This document shows, piece after piece, positions 52,717-61,155 of a stretch of 64,000 nucleotides of DNA. The DNA lies in contig CAJUQD010000008.1 in NCBI GenBank assembly GCA_910588105.1, forward strand, positions 1 through 64,000. Direction: 5' to 3'. Made by a program: the position numbers and the translations under genes. The notes under the pieces were generated by a model, which was not told where the DNA came from, did not search any database, and saw nothing but the letters and a program-made list of their open reading frames with translations. The DNA comes from an uncultured Oscillospiraceae bacterium (lineage in GTDB: Bacteria; Bacillota; Clostridia; Oscillospirales; Oscillospiraceae). Numbering within the stretch: position 1 is the first letter of the stretch; each line of letters starts with the position of its first letter.

Positions 52717-53466
52717 ATGATAAGAATAGGAATTATAGACGATGAGAAAGAAGCCCGAAAACGCCTGAGGGAAGAAATTGCGAAATTCGAAACGAAGTAT
52801 CAGATGGAATTTGAAGTATGTGAGTTTGAAAGCGCGGCTTCCTATTTGGCCAAGGCAACCGATGTATATGACATTTTATATTTGGATATTGATATGCCTC
52901 AAATGACGGGGATGGAGCTTGCGGAGAAGATCCGGGAAACAGACAGCGAGGTCATTATCATATTCTGTACAAATTTCCAGCAGTTCGCAGTGAATGGATA
53001 CAGTGTTTCAGCCCTCGGCTTCATGGTGAAGCCGGTTCAGTGGTATTCCTTCCATATGTACCTGGATCGTGCCCTGAAGGCACTGAAAAAGCGGGGAGGA
53101 CGCTTGGAGGATGAGGCAGGCAGGCGGGTAATCGTCAAGGACGGGGCGGTGTCCAGGGTGGTATGCACGGTGGATATCAAATATGTAGAGGTGAGGCAGC
53201 ACTATCTGCTGTACCATATGTGGGAAGAGGCAGTGGGGCGGGAGACGGTACTAAAGCTCCGCGGGACCATGCAGGAGGCGGCCGACCTGCTTTCGCCCTA
53301 TGGGTTTGTGCGGTGCAGCGCCAGCTTTCTGGTCAATTTGAGCCGCATGAATATCCATATCGGCCAGGAGATTCTGCCCATAGGGCGGGCATACAAGGAT
53401 TCGTTTACGGAGACATTCTCCAAATACCTGGCCAAGAGGGAGTGGGAAGATCCATGCCAATCTTAA
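52717..53466 (+). CDS. LytTR-family response regulator (module 3)
   Basis: The 249-residue protein has a receiver domain (IDDEKE, Asp57 in LYLDIDMPQMTG, Lys in MVKPVQWYSF) and a LytTR DNA-binding domain (IKYVEVRQHYLLYHM to PIGRAYKDSF). It is the first gene of the cassette and overlaps the kinase gene by 13 bases. Its likely targets are its own operon and the GH3 gene, whose promoter lies after a hairpin. Confidence 0.92.
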   Translation: MIRIGIIDDEKEARKRLREEIAKFETKYQMEFEVCEFESAASYLAKATDVYDILYLDIDMPQMTGMELAEKIRETDSEVIIIFCTNFQQFAVNGYSVSALGFMVKPVQWYSFHMYLDRALKALKKRGGRLEDEAGRRVIVKDGAVSRVVCTVDIKYVEVRQHYLLYHMWEEAVGRETVLKLRGTMQEAADLLSPYGFVRCSASFLVNLSRMNIHIGQEILPIGRAYKDSFTETFSKYLAKREWEDPCQS

Positions 53467-54731
53467 ACTTGATCCTTGGGAGGCAGATCATTCTGGGGAT
53501 GCTGGCGGCGGCATGCCTGTTTGTGCCGTGGAACCAACGCAGGCCCCATTTCCCCCTGCGGCTCGGGCTGGGGATGCTCCTGCTGTTCGTGCTCATCGAC
53601 TATGTTTTCGTCCCCAACGTGTTCATGTGGTCCCTGCTGCTGTATGTAGCGCTCCTCATCCTGCTCATCTGGGCGTGCTTCGACTGCGGCGTCTTGCATG
53701 CGGTGTTCTCCGCCACCTGCGCTTATGCTGTGCAGCACATCACCAGCAAGCTGGCCTATATGACGGTCATGCCGCTGATCCTCAAGGACGGCGAGCGGAG
53801 TCGACCGGTCTTCCTGCTGCTGCTGGTGCTCGCCAACGCGCTGGTTGGCATCCCGGTCTTCCTGCGGTTCACGCGGCCCTTTTTGAAGAAGGGCCAGCTG
53901 ATGTTCGACAACGTCAAGACCGTGATCTGCTCCGGGCCGTTCTTGACCATGGCCGTTTTCCTCAGTTCGGTGCTGGAGCGTAGCTTCGACCGGGCGGCCG
54001 ACGGCTTCCTAATGAATTACTTTGCGCTCAATGCGTCCTGCATCCTCTTCGCGGCCATGATCCTCGCCCTGGAATTCTCCAACTGCAAGATCAAGTACCT
54101 TGAGCACGAAAACATGGTGCTGGGGCAGCTCCTGGAGAGCGACAAGCTGCAGTACGAGCAGGCTAAAAGGGATATGGAAAAAATCAATATTCGCTACCAC
54201 GACCTGAAGCAGCAGTACTCCCGTGCCACCGACGAGGAACGGGTCAGGCTGGAGGAGGAGATGAAAACTCTGAACCTCCGCTATTACACCGGCAACAAGG
54301 CGGTAGATATCACCCTGAGCCAGAAGGCTGGGGTGTGCGAAGGCGTCGGCGTCCAACTGGTCTGTTCGGTGGACGGCGGGTGCCTGCCCCGGATGAAGCA
54401 CTACCACATCTACTCGCTGCTGGGGAACGCCATTGACAACGCCATCGAGTGCCTGATGAAGGTGGACGACGCGTCAAGGAGGGTGATCTCCCTGGATATC
54501 AGCCGGTGCAGGGATATGGCGGTTATCCGCATGGAAAATTACACCCCTGCCATGCCGGTGTTGCAGGACGGGGTGCTTGTCACCACGAAGCGGGATGCCG
54601 TGGAGCATGGCTATGGGATGAAGAGCATCAAGAACATCGCCGAGAGCTACGGCGGGACCGCCGGCTATTTCGTGGAGGACGAGATCTTTTACCTGCTGGT
54701 GACCCTCCCGTGCGCCGGGACGGACGGGTGA
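53454..54731 (+). CDS. GHKL sensor histidine kinase (module 3)
   Basis: The 425-residue protein has a membrane part of about six helices (residues 1-190), a linker coiled coil, RYHDLKQ (His249 the likely phosphorylation site) and a GHKL ATPase with GNAIDNAIECL and GYGMKSIKNIAESY. I start it at ATG 53454, inside the regulator gene end; the frame from 53163 would lie fully within the regulator gene. The membrane part has no similarity I can see to the sensors of modules 1 and 2 beyond hydrophobicity. Confidence 0.88.
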   Translation: MPILNLILGRQIILGMLAAACLFVPWNQRRPHFPLRLGLGMLLLFVLIDYVFVPNVFMWSLLLYVALLILLIWACFDCGVLHAVFSATCAYAVQHITSKLAYMTVMPLILKDGERSRPVFLLLLVLANALVGIPVFLRFTRPFLKKGQLMFDNVKTVICSGPFLTMAVFLSSVLERSFDRAADGFLMNYFALNASCILFAAMILALEFSNCKIKYLEHENMVLGQLLESDKLQYEQAKRDMEKINIRYHDLKQQYSRATDEERVRLEEEMKTLNLRYYTGNKAVDITLSQKAGVCEGVGVQLVCSVDGGCLPRMKHYHIYSLLGNAIDNAIECLMKVDDASRRVISLDISRCRDMAVIRMENYTPAMPVLQDGVLVTTKRDAVEHGYGMKSIKNIAESYGGTAGYFVEDEIFYLLVTLPCAGTDG

Positions 54732-54750
54732 GCTGGGATACAATGGAAAA

Positions 54751-54797
54751 CGCAAATGGGCAGCCTCCGTGGTTCTGATGGAGGCTGCCCATTTGCG
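54751..54797 (+). terminator. 18-bp perfect hairpin after kinase 3
   Basis: CGCAAATGGGCAGCCTCC pairs exactly with its inverted copy across an 11-base loop. There is no T-run at once, but CGTTTTTT follows 17 bases later. Confidence 0.7.
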
Positions 54798-54839
54798 CTG
54801 CGGATTATGCCGCGTTTTTTGACGATTGCGCCAAGACGG

Positions 54840-54868
54840 TTGACGGAGTGGACCCTTTACCATATGAT
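54840..54868 (+). promoter_or_regulatory. Promoter of GH3-3
   Basis: TTGACG and TATGAT are 17 bases apart. GACGATT at 54821 and GACGGTT at 54835 lie over or just before the -35 and could be LytTR-type direct repeats. The leader to 55069 is about 200 bases and GC-rich. Confidence 0.55.
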
Positions 54869-55069
54869 GAAGCAAATATTACGAAAGTGTGAATAGCGCC
54901 CATCCGAGAAGCGCGCACGGCGGGGAAGAACAGGCGGGGGATGGCCGCCGGACGCCGGGAAGGCGCGCACGAGCCAAACGGAATCTCCCAGGCAGGGGGG
55001 CGGTGCACAGTCCGCCTGCCCGGGAGGGGAAGTTAGATCATTCTTTGGAGATGTTAGGAGGTCACATTG

Positions 55070-58027
55070 ATGGCACAAAAGGAAACCACAAAAAAGTCCC
55101 GGCGCTGGCTTGGCCTGGCGGGCGCGGCGGTGCTGCTGGCGAACCTTGTTTTGACAGCGACCGCCGTGGCGTTCCAGCAGGAGGGCGAGATCAACCACGC
55201 GCTGGGCATCGGGGACTCCGGCGCTTCGTACGGCGGGACGGAGTTTACGGCAGACGGTTCGCTGACGGACGAGGGCTACGCCAAGTACGTTGAGGCGGCC
55301 TATGACTTCTGCGAGCGGGAGGAGGCGGAGGGCAGCGTGCTGCTCTACAACCGCAACAACGCCCTCCCCCTGGCGGAATCGGAGCGCAATGTCACGGCCT
55401 TCGGCCGGGGCAGCATCAACCCCGTGTTCCGAAGCACCGCTGGCGGCTCCTCCACCAACAAGGAGTACCAGCAGACCCCGGTGGACGCCCTGAAGGGCGC
55501 GGGCTTCAACGTCAATCAGACCATGCTGGACGCCTACGCCTCCGCGGCGGAGCCCGAGGCCCGCAGCGTGTCCAGCGTGGGCGAGTATGACCCCGCGGTC
55601 TTCTCCGGCAGCGTGAAGGACTCCTTCGCCTCCTACGGCGACGTGGCCTTCGTCACCCTCTCCCGCTTCGCCACCGAAGGCAACGACCTGCAGATGGTGA
55701 ACAACAAGGGCAAGCGGATGCTGGAGCTGGACGACAACGAGAAAGCCATCTTCCAGACCATCAAGGACTCCGGCAAGTTTAAAAAGGTTGTGGTGCTCCT
55801 CAACTCCGTATTCGCCATGGAGCTGAACTGGCTGGAGGAGTACAATGTGGACGCGGTGCTGTGGGTGGGCAACCCTGGCTTCTACGGGATGCCCGGCGCC
55901 ATCCGGGTGGTCACCGGCGAGGTCAATCCCTCCGGCCACACCCAGGCCACCTTTGCCGCCCACTCCCTCTCCGCCCCCTCCGCCGAGAACTTCGGCCTGC
56001 ACGCCTATGATTACGGCGGCCGGGAGCCCCGCAGGGCCGGCAACAGCTTCGTGACCTATAACGAGGGCATCTACGTGGGCTACAAGTACTACGAGACCCG
56101 GTATGAGGACACCGTCCTGGGCCAGGGCAACGCCGACTCCACAGTGGGGACCAAGGCGTCCGCCTCCGGCTGGAACTACGCGGAGGAGGTCTGCTTCCCC
56201 TTCGGCTTCGGCCTGTCCTACACCACCTTTGAGTATACCCTGGATAAGCTGGACTACGATTCCGCGGCGGACAAGTTCACCGCCACCGTCACCGTGAAGA
56301 ACACCGGTGCGGTGGACGGCAAGGCCAGCGTCCAGCTGTACGCCCAGTCCCCCTACACGGACTACGACCGGCAGAACAACGTGGAGAAGTCCGCCATCCA
56401 ACTCATGGCCTACGACAAGGTGGACGTGGCGGCGGGCAAGTCCGAGACCGTCAAGGTGGAGGCCGCTGGCTACTTCCTGGCCTCCTACGACGCCTACGGT
56501 GCCAAGGGCTACATCCTGGACGCAGGCGACTACTACTTCGCGGTGGGCAACGGCGCCCATGAGGCGCTGAACAACGTACTGGCCCTCAAGTGCGGCGACG
56601 CGGTGAGCGGCAAGCTGGTGGATCACGAGGGGAACGCCGTTTCCGGCAATACCACTGCGGCCGCCAAGTGGACCGCCCCCAACGCCTCCGTGGATACGGA
56701 GAAGTACCGCCAGTCCCGCTACAACAGCGCCGTCGCCGTCACCAACACCTTTGACGATGCGGACGTGAATTACTGGGTGAACGACGACGAGAAGATCACC
56801 TACCTCTCCCGGAGCGCGTGGGACACCACCTACCCCAAGACCGTGGAGACCATCACCATGAACGACAAGCTGTACGACGGGATGAATATGCAGTTCTACG
56901 TGAAGTCCGGCTCCGCGAAAAAGGTCTCCGACTTCCAGCTGGGGGTGGAGCTGGAGGAGAAGATCAACTTCAGCGACATGAACGGCGTGGCCTTCGACGA
57001 TCCCAAGTGGGACGACTTCCTTTCCCAGCTCACCCTGAACGAGCTGCTGATCAACATGGGCGACTCCAAGGGGATCAAGGCCGTCAAAGCGGTGAACAAG
57101 CCCGGCTGCACCATTGTGGACGGCCCCGAGGGCATGAACGGTCAGTTCAAGTACGGCGACCGGCGCAACTGCACCGGCTGGGCCACCCTGTCTATCGTGG
57201 CCGCCTCCTGGGATCACGAGCTCCAGACCCGGTTCGGCCAGATGTACGGCGAGGACGCCCTGTACGCCTCCATCCCCATCGCCTACGCCCCCGGCGCGGA
57301 CACCCTCCGCTCCCCCTACTCCGGGCGCACCTCCGAGTACTTCTCCGAGGACGGGATGCTCAGCTTCTACGCCGCCATGAACGTCTCCCACGGCATGCGC
57401 ACCAAGGGCCTCATCGGCACGGTCAAGCACTTCTTCCTCAACGAGCAGGAGGCGGGCCGGCAGGGTATCTCCACCTTCGCCAACGAGCAGTCCATCCGCG
57501 AGATCTATATGCGGGCCTTCGAGGGCTCCCTGGCCGAGGGCGACTCCCTGGGCGTGATGACCGCCTATAACCGCATCGGCGTGATGTACGCCGCCGCCAG
57601 CAAGGGCATCGAGCACATCCTGCGGGACGAGTGGAACTACGGCGGCTACATCATCGACGACGCCCTGTCCGCCTCCGAGTACTCCTCCGCCCCCGAGATG
57701 CTCATGGCGGGCAACAACATCTTCTGCCTTGATACCGCCCGTCCCACCGAGGTTGAGAAGTTGATCAACGACACCGACGACGGCGACCTGCTCCAGAAGG
57801 TGTTGGATTCCAACCATTATCTCTACTACATCATGCTCAAATCCTCCATGGGCAGCGCGTCTGCGGAGGATCTGGTGGTGTCGGACGCCATGCCCTGGTG
57901 GCAGACCGTGCTCATCGCGGCGGACGTGGTGGCGTGCGCCCTGGCGGCCGCGGCGGTCGTCATGTACGTGCTCCACACCTATACCGGCGTGTTCGCCGGC
58001 AAGAAGCGTCCCGCCGGGCAGAATTGA
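55070..58027 (+). CDS. Membrane-anchored, domain-permuted GH3 glycosidase 3
   Basis: The 985-residue protein has membrane helices at about 12-33 and 945-968. The GH3 C-type sandwich comes first (from GSVLLYNRNNALPL, about 85-320), then the fibronectin-III-like part (from FGLSYTTFEY), then the N-type barrel with KHFFLNEQE and likely nucleophile Asp864 in YIIDDA. The active-site region differs from the other two (IDDA instead of TDF or TDIG), so substrates may differ. The ATG at 55070 follows AGGAGGT. It is followed 15 bases later by a membrane protein with an outer domain, so the two act as a pair. Confidence 0.88.
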   Translation: MAQKETTKKSRRWLGLAGAAVLLANLVLTATAVAFQQEGEINHALGIGDSGASYGGTEFTADGSLTDEGYAKYVEAAYDFCEREEAEGSVLLYNRNNALPLAESERNVTAFGRGSINPVFRSTAGGSSTNKEYQQTPVDALKGAGFNVNQTMLDAYASAAEPEARSVSSVGEYDPAVFSGSVKDSFASYGDVAFVTLSRFATEGNDLQMVNNKGKRMLELDDNEKAIFQTIKDSGKFKKVVVLLNSVFAMELNWLEEYNVDAVLWVGNPGFYGMPGAIRVVTGEVNPSGHTQATFAAHSLSAPSAENFGLHAYDYGGREPRRAGNSFVTYNEGIYVGYKYYETRYEDTVLGQGNADSTVGTKASASGWNYAEEVCFPFGFGLSYTTFEYTLDKLDYDSAADKFTATVTVKNTGAVDGKASVQLYAQSPYTDYDRQNNVEKSAIQLMAYDKVDVAAGKSETVKVEAAGYFLASYDAYGAKGYILDAGDYYFAVGNGAHEALNNVLALKCGDAVSGKLVDHEGNAVSGNTTAAAKWTAPNASVDTEKYRQSRYNSAVAVTNTFDDADVNYWVNDDEKITYLSRSAWDTTYPKTVETITMNDKLYDGMNMQFYVKSGSAKKVSDFQLGVELEEKINFSDMNGVAFDDPKWDDFLSQLTLNELLINMGDSKGIKAVKAVNKPGCTIVDGPEGMNGQFKYGDRRNCTGWATLSIVAASWDHELQTRFGQMYGEDALYASIPIAYAPGADTLRSPYSGRTSEYFSEDGMLSFYAAMNVSHGMRTKGLIGTVKHFFLNEQEAGRQGISTFANEQSIREIYMRAFEGSLAEGDSLGVMTAYNRIGVMYAAASKGIEHILRDEWNYGGYIIDDALSASEYSSAPEMLMAGNNIFCLDTARPTEVEKLINDTDDGDLLQKVLDSNHYLYYIMLKSSMGSASAEDLVVSDAMPWWQTVLIAADVVACALAAAAVVMYVLHTYTGVFAGKKRPAGQN

Positions 58028-58042
58028 CGGAGGTGAAATCTG

Positions 58043-59659
58043 ATGCTGAATGAACGCTTAAAGAATAAGGCCCTGGGCAGCTACCTCTGCCTGGCCGCCG
58101 CGCTGGTGGCGCTGGTCACCGCCATCGTCTTCCTGGCCACCCAGGCGGCGGCCGCCCCCCTGGGGCACACCGGCATCATGCCCGGGATCGTGCTTCTGGC
58201 GGGCGTCGCGGCCGCCATCGTGTTCTTCCTGGTCCCCGCCCCCTTCGGGGCGCTGGTTCAGGCGGTCATCTATAACGCCGCCCTGTACCTGGTGGTGGTC
58301 CAGCTCTATTTCGTGTTCGCGGACGTGATCAACCACGTCACCTACGCCGGCGGCAACGCGGGCCTGTGCGTGTTCTACATGGCGGGTACTTTCCTCGCCT
58401 GTCTGCTCAGCGTGGCGGCCTGCTTCTTCCCCCAGGCCAAGGACGACGGCAAGCCCGCCTCCGCTACGCTCCCCAAGCAGCTCGGCGCGCTGGTCAGCGC
58501 GGGCGTCGCCGCCGCTGCCGTGTGCGTGGTGGGCGTATTTCTCCAGGGGAACGGGGGCCAGCCCGCGGGCCCCAACCCCAATGCCTCCGCGGGCCCCAAC
58601 GGCGCGGGGTCCGTCCGCATGGACTACGCGGACAACGCCTTTGCGGACAAGAGTATTGAGGATCTGGCCGCCATCCCCCGGGCGGACTGGTTGGCCAAGG
58701 AGGCCAACGGCGAGGTGGCCTACTTCTTCGAGGGGCAGTACACTGAGGGCTTCAGCACCATTATCGACCCCGCCTGCCTGGATATGTACTGCTGCAAGGA
58801 CGGCTCCATGTACGGCTCCTTCAGCGGCCCCACCACCTCCGTGGGCGGCGGCACCATCTCCTACGTGTACGGCTACTGGTATAACTATAACGAGGCCGGC
58901 GAGTACGATTTTGTCGTCCACATCACCGGCACCCAGGCCCTGGACGGCACCACAGCGGCCACCGATGTGTCCCGGGGCGCGGACGCGGACGTGTTCATCT
59001 TTGACAGCAACCACAGCGCCTACGGCTGGGAGGCCAGTCTGAGCTATATGATGGGCTTCATGACCCGGAACATCAACATCTACGGCCAGGAGTACGCTCC
59101 GGCACAGAGCCTGACCATTGACGCCTCCAACGTTCGCACCTTCTACACCGGCGACGCCTTTAACCCCATCGAGCTGTCCGCGGAGGCCGTGCGCGGCAAC
59201 GGCTCCGAGGAGACCATCTGGAACGGGCGCATCGCCTATACCGGCTTTGATTCTGAGACCACCGGCACCAAGACCGTAACGGGCTCCTTCCTGGGTGCCA
59301 CCTCCACCTTCCAGGTCCAGGTGGAGCAGCTGGTCGCCGAGCATTACGCCGGCCAGTACGAGCTGGTCAAGGACGAAAAGCCCACCGCCGTGGACGCCAC
59401 TATGCTGGTGGACTACTCCCACAAGGTCTGCACGGTGACGGCGGCGGACGGCTCTGCCTCCATCTCCGGCACTCTGGTGGAGGACAAGGGCGGCACGCTG
59501 GTCATCACGCTGAACGGCAGCGAGCCGCTCACGGTGACCGTGGCGGAGACGGATGGCGTCAAGCAGATCACCATTCCCGCCCACCAGGAGGTCGTCTCTG
59601 GCTGGGGCTTCAAAAACACTTACGATATTGGGGAGTGTACGCTCAATATTGAGGCATAA
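58043..59659 (+). CDS. 4TM protein fused to a beta-rich outer domain with Ig-like repeat
   Basis: The 538-residue protein starts with about four membrane helices in 135 residues, the same pattern as the 142-residue protein of module 2. A further helix (about 145-168) and a Gly/Ala/Pro linker follow, then a long beta-rich part. The segment from TGDAFNPIEL to STFQVQVE looks like a bacterial Ig-like domain (group 3). The C-terminal part resembles adhesin or lipocalin-like beta domains. It probably displays a binding domain beside GH3. GGAGG lies eight bases before the ATG. No family name is certain. Confidence 0.7.
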   Translation: MLNERLKNKALGSYLCLAAALVALVTAIVFLATQAAAAPLGHTGIMPGIVLLAGVAAAIVFFLVPAPFGALVQAVIYNAALYLVVVQLYFVFADVINHVTYAGGNAGLCVFYMAGTFLACLLSVAACFFPQAKDDGKPASATLPKQLGALVSAGVAAAAVCVVGVFLQGNGGQPAGPNPNASAGPNGAGSVRMDYADNAFADKSIEDLAAIPRADWLAKEANGEVAYFFEGQYTEGFSTIIDPACLDMYCCKDGSMYGSFSGPTTSVGGGTISYVYGYWYNYNEAGEYDFVVHITGTQALDGTTAATDVSRGADADVFIFDSNHSAYGWEASLSYMMGFMTRNINIYGQEYAPAQSLTIDASNVRTFYTGDAFNPIELSAEAVRGNGSEETIWNGRIAYTGFDSETTGTKTVTGSFLGATSTFQVQVEQLVAEHYAGQYELVKDEKPTAVDATMLVDYSHKVCTVTAADGSASISGTLVEDKGGTLVITLNGSEPLTVTVAETDGVKQITIPAHQEVVSGWGFKNTYDIGECTLNIEA

Positions 59660-59748
59660 ACGCCACAAAAAGGACCGCCCTTCTGGGGAATGCATCTCTG
59701 CTCCATGCCATAAAAGAACACCAATGCCTATTTGGTGATTTTATATTC

Positions 59749-59797
59749 GCAAACAGCTGCTGCCGGATTCTGTTTGGATCTGGCAGCAGCTGTTTGC
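59749..59797. terminator. 16-bp hairpin after GH3 module 3
   Basis: GCAAACAGCTGCTGCC pairs perfectly with GGCAGCAGCTGTTTGC across 17 bases. It has no T-run, but is well placed to end the GH3 operon. Confidence 0.65.
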
Positions 59798-59827
59798 CGG
59801 CCATTGTCCAGACATTGACGTGTCCGC

Positions 59828-59908
59828 GGCAGATCCCCGTCTCCATCGTACCGATGACGCAGGCTGATGCGGAGTTGGCAGATCTGCCGCCTGTGTGGCA
59901 GACCTCTT
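59828..59908 (+). pseudogene. Duplicated 5' fragment of the GNAT gene
   Basis: About 80 bases match 60028-60110 of the GNAT gene downstream with few changes, then break off exactly before repeat copy g. It is a truncated direct duplicate without a start. Confidence 0.75.
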
Positions 59909-59909
59909 A

Positions 59910-59930
59910 TTGTTTACAGTGGCGCAAATT
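59910..59930 (+). repeat. Module-border repeat, copy g
   Basis: TTGTTTACAGTGGCGCAAAT lies right after the broken GNAT copy. With copy f it brackets the whole RR-HK-GH3-4TM cassette of A2. Confidence 0.6.
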
Positions 59931-59991
59931 TTGGGTGGGCTCGCTTGTATTTTGCGGCCAGCTATGGTAAACTATTTATGAGGTGAGGGCT

Positions 59992-60504
59992 GTGCGGTTT
60001 AGGTCGTTTGTGTTTGATCAGGGGGATCAGCAGATCCCCGTCTCCATCGTGCCGATGACGCAGGCCGATGCGGAGTTAACAAATCTGCCGCCTATGTGGC
60101 AGACCTCTTGGACGAGCGAGTACTTGTCGGCAGAGCGTTTTGAGAAGTATGCGGCTAAGGTGGGCGATGAACTGATTGCTCTTGGAGCGTACGAGATTCT
60201 GAACAACTCGCTGGTCGTCCATATCGTCTATATGGAGGCCCAGCCGGAGTCTAACCCGAACCTTGATGGTGGGAAGCCCAAATATACAGGGATCGGGCGG
60301 CTGATGATCGCATATGGGATCAAGCTGTCCATTGATAACGGATTTGCGGGCGACGTGGTGTTGGAGGCGAAGACTACCGAGCTGGCGAGACACTACGAAA
60401 AAGACTTTGGGGCGGTTCCGCTTCCGATATTTGATACCTCTGCCCCACGGTATTTGATTGCGGACGAGGCGGCGAAACGAATCTTTTTCACCTATCTTGC
60501 CTGA
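59992..60504 (+). CDS. GNAT-fold acetyltransferase-like protein
   Basis: The protein of about 170 residues shows a GNAT core: LVVHIVYMEAQPE as central strands, then TGIGRLMIAYGIKLSI as the acetyl-CoA loop and helix (a G-x-G-R variant of QxxGxG/A), VVLEAKTTELARHYEKDFGA and a C-terminal strand. I start it at GTG 59992 after GAGGTGAGGG; a GTG at 59983 is also possible. It is cotranscribed with an 80-residue protein. The pair could be a toxin-antitoxin-like or modifying unit, which is inference only. Confidence 0.7.
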   Translation: MRFRSFVFDQGDQQIPVSIVPMTQADAELTNLPPMWQTSWTSEYLSAERFEKYAAKVGDELIALGAYEILNNSLVVHIVYMEAQPESNPNLDGGKPKYTGIGRLMIAYGIKLSIDNGFAGDVVLEAKTTELARHYEKDFGAVPLPIFDTSAPRYLIADEAAKRIFFTYLA

Positions 60505-60519
60505 TTTGGAGGTGCTGAG

Positions 60520-60762
60520 ATGGAACCCAGAAAAGAGAATTCCGTTTCCGATGCGGAGTGGTACTGCCGCGAGGATCCGGAAGGGGATCGGTTTTACGAG
60601 ATATTTTTCCAAATGTGCCGGAAGTACAGGGTGAGATGGGCCAGTGCGGACGAGAAGGAACGGCGGTTTATTGAGGAGGTCACCCGGGTCACTTACGAGC
60701 GGGAGCGGGCGGTTCGGTTGGGGCTTCCCCTCTCTGATGTGCGTCCGGCCTTCGCATCGTGA
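60520..60762 (+). CDS. Small charged partner of the GNAT protein
   Basis: The 80-residue protein is highly charged and helical (YCREDPEGDRFYEIFFQM, FIEEVTRVTYERERAV). It starts 16 bases after the GNAT stop with GGAGGTG, so the two are one operon. No family is recognised. Its stop codon is part of the first TGACCCACA arm site of the element end. Confidence 0.6.
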   Translation: MEPRKENSVSDAEWYCREDPEGDRFYEIFFQMCRKYRVRWASADEKERRFIEEVTRVTYERERAVRLGLPLSDVRPAFAS

Positions 60763-60780
60763 CCCACAACCTGACCCACA
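60760..60780 (+). repeat. Arm-type sites at the right end of A2
   Basis: TGACCCACA at 60760 and 60772, 12 bases apart, about 115 bp before the tRNA-Thr att, as in A1. Confidence 0.65.
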
Positions 60781-60894
60781 ATAGGAAACGAGCGGGCGGA
60801 GGCAATGGAGCGGAAAGCACCATTGCTTCCGTATTTCTGGAACAAAAATGCCCCCAAAGCGCCATATGGAGGCGTTTCGAGGGTGACCAATCAG

Positions 60895-60939
60895 TTGGTA
60901 AGGATGAGGTCTCCAGTTCAAATCTGGATAGAAGCTCCA
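60895..60939 (+). other. tRNA-Thr(GGU) 3' half, att site (A2/B2 junction)
   Basis: This is the third copy of the 45-bp block. It differs from the copy at 38213 by one base in the acceptor strand (AGAAGCTCCA against AGCAGCTCCA), which would disturb a real tRNA. Confidence 0.85.
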
Positions 60940-60940
60940 C

Positions 60941-60980
60941 AAAAACCGCTTAAATCGTTGGATTTAGGCGGTTTTTGCTT
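60941..60980 (+). terminator. tRNA-Thr terminator copy 3
   Basis: It has the same AAACCGC/GCGGTTT stem as copy 1 with one loop-side change, followed by T residues. Confidence 0.75.
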
Positions 60981-61155
60981 AATTTATTCAACTTTTCAAG
61001 GGCGTTTGAAATTCTCAAAAGACCTCGTTGCCGGAGGAATGGGCTTTTTGCAAAAGATTTTGCAATTTTTGAGGGGGTCAAGGGCCTCCAAACCGTTGTG
61101 CCGCAACGGTTTTGGGGTTTTTTATCCTGCAAATACTTTGCAACTGTCGGGACTA

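Noticed and set aside
54857..57976. Open frame of about 1040 codons on the minus strand opposite GH3-3
   Set aside because: The same kind of shadow as opposite GH3-1, with repetitive Val/Gly/His/Leu composition.
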